Translations under genes and position numbers: made by a program
NCBI GenBank assembly: GCA_031002005.1
Contig: JARYHS010008074.1
Coordinates: forward strand, 280,427,930 to 280,491,929
Source of the DNA: Vandiemenella viatica
Lineage: Eukaryota > Arthropoda > Insecta > Orthoptera > Morabidae
DNA length: 64,000 nt
Direction: 5' to 3'
In this document: piece by piece, positions 59,462-64,000 of the stretch
Numbering within the stretch: position 1 is the stretch's first letter
Layout: the number at the start of each line of letters is the position of its first letter
Notes under the pieces: model-generated
Told to the model about the DNA's origin: nothing
What the model saw: the letters and a program-made list of their open reading frames with translations, nothing else
Database searches by the model: none

Positions 59462-60309
59462 GAGAGATTTCACAGACTGTGTCGCACATTGTATAGGATT
59501 ACCCATTACGTGCCTTTCCTGGTAGTCTGGAAGATTTAAATTTGGCTACGCCGGAGGCGGTGGCCTGGTAGGAAGGCCTCTATGTCATGTTGTAGTGGCT
59601 GTGACTGGTGGTCCTGTCTTAGTGGTAGGCTGAGGGCATTGTCCGCCAAACTATGTGTATATATGTGTATATTTTGAAACAAGGTATTTCAATGACTACA
59701 GTATAATTGTTGTTGGGTGTTGTAAATGTCATATAGCATCATACGAAAAATAAAAATTAACCAACTTTTCCAAACATTTTGGGGTGGGCTGCCTTTGATG
59801 AGTTTCACTCATCGTTGGCATGGTCAATCTTAGAGATTTAATTTTACGGCTACATGCCCTTGCTGATGTCGAGCATTCTATGGTTACTGCCATGGCGTAC
59901 TACGTAGCTGACATCTGCCTGTGAAACGTGAAACTATGTTTTGTATGCGACCAGTGTATTTTTTATTTGTGAAATGTGTGGTGTATGTGGCGGAGATTGG
60001 AGGCCGCCTCGGCATTCTCCTTCGCAGCTGCGCCTATAAACCACAATGAGGACTATCTGTACGCAGCTACCTGTCTTCGTGCTTGGTCCTACCGGATCCA
60101 GTGTGCGGCACCTGAGCGCACTGAGCCAAACTGGCGGGGACCAGATTTGATCTTAGCGTTTAGAAAAAATACTGTTGATTTCATAGCTCGCAGACAGCAT
60201 AAATAATTTGTCGATTAGGTAAATCTTTCACCCTTGTAGTGGTTTTAATTTTACTTCACCACTAATCTGTAGATATCGAGAGTGGTGTTGTGTGGATTAC
60301 AGGTGTTAC

Positions 60310-60493
60310 CTGAAGTAGGAGCTGCAGGCGGCGAGTATGTTCCTGTGGACCGGAAGACCCCGCCGTCGTCCAGCCTGATGACGGCGTCGCACATCTGGTT
60401 GGACTGGTACAGCTCGTACAGCGTGCGCAGAGCCTGCTCGCTGAGGCACCGCGCCGTGCCGCACGACAGCTCACGCCCGCCGCCCTCCCCCTT
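60310..60493 (-). pseudogene. klhl10: Kelch-like protein exon 2 (first half of BTB), copy 2, 1-bp deletion
   Basis: This exon matches copy 1 (16290-16474) but is 184 instead of 185 bp. One base is missing at 60350-60351, where copy 1 reads GTGGACCTGGAAG and copy 2 GTGGACCGGAAG on the plus strand. The deletion falls in the codons just before the 'VHRNIL' segment, so the rest of the BTB domain is read out of frame, and with normal splicing translation ends at TGA 56218-56216. Splice sites are intact and I see no other change in this exon. It is either an inactivating mutation or a consensus error. Confidence 0.8.
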
Positions 60494-63400
60494 CTGCAAA
60501 CACACACAACCATCAGCTATAGCAGTGGGCCGGGTGCGAACATTCTCGTGTAGCGCTCTCTATCTAACACTAGAAAATGGCAACGCTGTGTAGTCCAGTA
60601 TGAGCGTCAACACAAACTATTACTAGAAACAAACAGCTATATTTAACTGTTAAGTGCATGACTTGGCAACGGTGCATTTGAAGCCACCCGCCAATACAGC
60701 TGACCATGGTTATAGTTAGCAGCTGTCCATCTCTTCGACACTAACATGTATTATAAATGCCAAAGTACCTCTGTCTGTTTGTTAAGTTTTCACGACTAAA
60801 AGGCTAAGCCGATCTTTATGAAATTTGACAGAGAAATACTAAATATCATTAGGAAGGACATACAATTTTTTATCGGGGTATTCTTACACCGGTCACTCAC
60901 GCTTTGTTTCTCTCGTAGTTGTTTATGGTCTGTTCAATGGTCGAATGTTATTGTGATGGCTTCCCCGTCATATTATCCCGACTTCGTGGTTTTTGGGAAA
61001 CTTTTACGTAACTTACCACTTTATATATCCAATTCTATTAATCAAATTCTAAGTTACTATATGAATGGGGTAACTTATTTTTACCAGCCGTATTTTCGTA
61101 GATCCTTTCACTGGTGTGATGGAGGAACTTACGTGTCTCCATGTATCTGTAAAAATTGTATTCTGAGAACTGCGCCCTAAGTAGACTTCAATCGTCAGTA
61201 GTGTAATTTGTGAGGTAGAGATTAGAAACACTGACAAGGAGAGTGCCTGACAAATATTTAATGATTTTTATTTTTTTTTAAATCAGGATCACTTTACAAT
61301 GCTAAAAAATAATTTCAAATACTAATATTGCAGGAATTTAGAAAAATTCCTACAATTTAGGCCATTTTTGGTGAGTTTTCCCAAAAATTAACAATTTGTC
61401 TAAATTGCTAATTTTACGGTTTTTTACCTGCTTTTTCAAAATTCCACAATTTGTAATGTTTGTATAATTTCCCGACATAGTTCAGTGGTTTTGATCCTTG
61501 ATGTCCTCACATGCTGCCTGTAAGTCATCAAGCTAGTGATTTACGCCATTTCAGTCATCACTCAGCGAAGACCATTAATACTACGACATTTTGGTAGTAA
61601 ACCACCATTCTTACGCCGTTTTACTTTTAGTTCAATGCTGTCGTTACATATGGTAATATTAGGCTTCGAAAGATTCCGTGTCTGTGTGTTTGTACCTGTT
61701 TGTGTTCGTTGTGTGATGTGCTGGTGACCAAATTTTTGTGGTTAGTATAGATGTGTGAATTAGAGTCTGTGTGCAGGGGAGAAATTGTATTTGAGTGTGT
61801 GAATAAGGAGTGTTGGTGAGTTTGACTGAGCTGTCTGTGTGGCAATATTAGTAAGTGCGTGTATCATTTTTCGGTGATATCAATGAGTTTTGACGATAGC
61901 TAATGGAGTCTGCTTGTTAGGTATACTACGTGTTGTGTCTAATGTCTGTTGCGTGGTGTGTATGTTGTGTACGCATTTTTTGATACTCTAATACCTGGAA
62001 TACAGGTTGTCTACGAGAAATTGTTTGCTAGCGCAAGTGATAAGTAGTTTTTTTACGAAACGCAAGGTTGAACTGGATTCATAAAGTGGTAAAAAAATTA
62101 AACGTACACTTTTCATAATGCGTTGTTTGTACTAGGTTGTAGTGATATCTCTAGTTAATTTGAATTTTAGAAACAATTTTTGGTTTGTTTAAATCCAGTA
62201 AAATTCGTGTCGAGTGTTCTGCCGGACACGCACGACGTTGCGACAGCTGCCTTCACTGTCTTCATCAAGAGAAATGGTAGTCGAAGTGATTACTATGATA
62301 AAGCGTAATAATAATATGAATGGGAATTCGTTGGTATTTATTTTATACAATTATGTAAAAAAGTAGAAGAATCAGAAAGGAAATCAATATTATTTGGACG
62401 CAGATGGTTAATAAACCGTATCAGTAAATGAGCCGTATCAGTTGACTGATAATGTGTACTATGAGGAACCGAAAAATAATGACTCATAAAAAAACAATGG
62501 TACAAAAATTGACGGTACAAAAAAAAAAAAATTCTTTAAATTCAAATTTATTTTAAATACCATCTAAAGCAGTGTTTCCCAACGTGGGGCCCACGCCCCA
62601 CAGGGGGGCAATTTGGTTATTTTAGGAGGGCAATTTAGAAATTGACTTGATACGACTTTATCGCTTTCTCTTCGGTTTATTTAAATGCAATGCTAGATAT
62701 AGGTACAAAATATAGCGAAAAAGCAAATTCTTAAAACAGTGCTGTACATAATTATTAGGTATAGTTTCTTTTGATGATAGCAAAATATTTTTTAATTAAA
62801 AATTAGGTATGGGGGGCAAAAAAAAATTAAAAGTGGGACATGACCCAAAAAAGGTTGGGAAACACTGATCTAAAGTATTATGTTAGCTGCGCAAACGATA
62901 AAAAGTATCAGCTTTCATTTCATTACTTTCCTAAAATCACTGAGGGTCAATCCTTGAACCTCTCGTTTTGAAACCAAACACCTTGCTTACCTAATTCACC
63001 AGCAATCAATGGTCTATAGACATTTAGCAACCTGAAAACCTCTTTTATCTCATAAAATACGACGTATTTAGTTACACGGCTTCAAATATTTTTTTTTTTT
63101 AGTATTGAAGAGTTACTCTACTTAAAATAATTAAAATCCGTTACATACACATCTGACACACATTTTGTGAGTGCTGACTTTGTGGTGATAGTTGTTACGT
63201 TTTTATAATTGTGTCTAGTATACAGAATGCCTCTTCATTAACTTGACACTTGTTTGTACGTCGGAAAATTAGACACGATATTTAATTCTACTCTAACAGG
63301 TAAATACACTTAGTGAATTTCAATAAACAAATTATTACATGTTTATTGTGATCAAAGTGTTTCCATTCTTCATTTACACACCTTTCGATTGGGTTCAGTT

Positions 63401-64000
63401 TCCTCTGTTCATGCTGCCCTAGGTCGCCTACTACAGGTTGCAATCAAAACAGTACCTTTTGCTTAACATCTGTGTTTTACATCGCAAACAGCCTTACGTG
63501 ATGCTGGAATAAACTAGTCATGTTCTCTCCATTCCTTCAATACATAAATTCATTCTCATTCTTTCCTGCTTCAATTGCAGAACAACTGTGAAGTTTACAT
63601 CGCGATATGTGATTTAGGCCAGTTGCAGTCAATAATTTGATAATTGGAATCCTGATGTAGAAAATGTTGTTATAAATCGAAATGCAGTTCAAAATTCATT
63701 TAATTTACTTAGGCGTGTCTGTATCGTTCGATTATGTAGCGGCAATGGGTGGGGTGGGACATTCTCCACCTGCGGCAATATTAGGGCAGATAGTGGTTAG
63801 GTTGAAATGCAGCATGGACCAGAATGTTCTTGTTGCAACATAACACACTGGAATTAAGTTATTATTAGTAATTAATAGCTGCTTTAATGAATGCTAGTGA
63901 TAACGTATATCGAAATGTAAACTACTCCCAAATATTGGAACGCTACTAGCAAATTGTTTAATGGTTGTTACGTGATCATACTCCAAGCAGGTTTGCCGTG
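60494..64000 (-). other. Intron 1 of the Kelch-like gene, copy 2 (runs off the window)
   Basis: Counterpart of 16475-19724. It contains the dispersed repeat (60746-61250), a copy-specific hAT element (62570-62867), a shortened aattaaaata microsatellite near 63120, and a GGTCCAGGCT-family motif (63795-63822, minus). By alignment, the first coding exon of copy 2 is expected about 430 bp beyond the window end. Confidence 0.7.
62570..62867. mobile_element. hAT-type miniature element, 298 bp, only in copy 2
   Basis: Inverted ends CAGTGTTTCCCAACGTGGGG and, on the other strand, CAGTGTTTCCCAACCTTTTT, with a perfect 8-bp duplication ATCTAAAG at 62562-62569 and 62868-62875. Copy 1 has a single ATCTAAAG at the same place (about 18585-18592), an exact empty site. 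The element has no coding capacity. Confidence 0.95.

Larger units (their letters stand above)
56278..60309 (-). other. Intron 2 of the Kelch-like gene, copy 2
   Basis: Counterpart of 12239-16289 with the same old repeats: SINE scrap 56881-56939, LINE fragment 57630-57895, hAT element 57952-58216 and SINE half 59296-59461. The frame seen in copy 1 at 14400-14620 is broken here by a TAA near 58485 and a small deletion near 58553. Confidence 0.65.
48321..64000. repeat. Duplicated block, copy 2
   Basis: This is a same-orientation copy of 1848-19724, entered directly at the gap and cut by the window end. It contains exons 2-4 of the Kelch-like gene, the ancestral hAT, SINE, LINE and foldback insertions, plus copy-specific events: about 240 bp at 51287-51525, a snap-back palindrome (52125-52241), about 110 bp near 55815-55930 and a hAT element (62570-62867). 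Confidence 0.95.

Overview
The window is AT-rich animal nuclear DNA, very probably from an orthopteran insect (grasshopper or locust type). The evidence is indirect: widely spaced GC-rich exons with GT/AG splice sites in AT-rich introns, many tRNA-derived SINEs with an 'accgagcgtggt' 5' end, a Tc1 element whose inverted repeats start CACTCCTGGAAATTG, and many hAT-type miniature elements. I recall these repeats from Schistocerca-like genomes, so the taxon is an inference. There is no bacterial-style gene organisation, no rRNA or true tRNA gene, and no CRISPR array.

Layout. (1) Bases 1848-19724 hold the 5' part of a BTB-BACK Kelch-like gene on the minus strand, most like KLHL10. Four coding exons are placed: a 5-codon first exon (20153-20167), two BTB exons (16290-16474 and 11987-12238) and a BACK exon (6435-6714). 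All splice phases agree. The Kelch-propeller exons are not in the window. (2) Bases 20300-47320 are repeat-dominated spacer: several SINEs, a complete 9.6-kb env-bearing Ty3/gypsy element (24526-34169, minus strand, 4-bp target duplication AGCT), a frameshifted Tc1 element with perfect 27-bp inverted repeats (34184-35608), a Tc1 transposase fragment, a possible solo LTR, a decayed gag fossil, and a field of inverted repeats that share a GGTCCAGGCT motif. (3) A gap of exactly 1000 N (47321-48320). (4) Bases 48321-64000 repeat the 1848-19724 block in the same orientation, with about 1-2 % exon divergence and many intron indels. In this copy the first BTB exon has lost one base, which gives a premature stop if spliced as in copy 1.

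Interpretation. The 5' half of the Kelch-like gene is present twice. Either this is a recent segmental duplication whose second copy is a pseudogene, or the second copy is an unmerged alternative haplotype joined across the placeholder gap. TE insertions present in only one copy (hAT at 3052-4629 in copy 1; hAT at 62570-62867 and a snap-back palindrome at 52123-52241 in copy 2) give clean empty/filled site pairs. The most unusual structures are an in-frame 75-bp tandem repeat between protease and reverse transcriptase of the gypsy element, the perfect 41-bp palindrome, a 690-bp foldback element, and the GGTCCAGGCT family. I found no convincing new multi-gene system.
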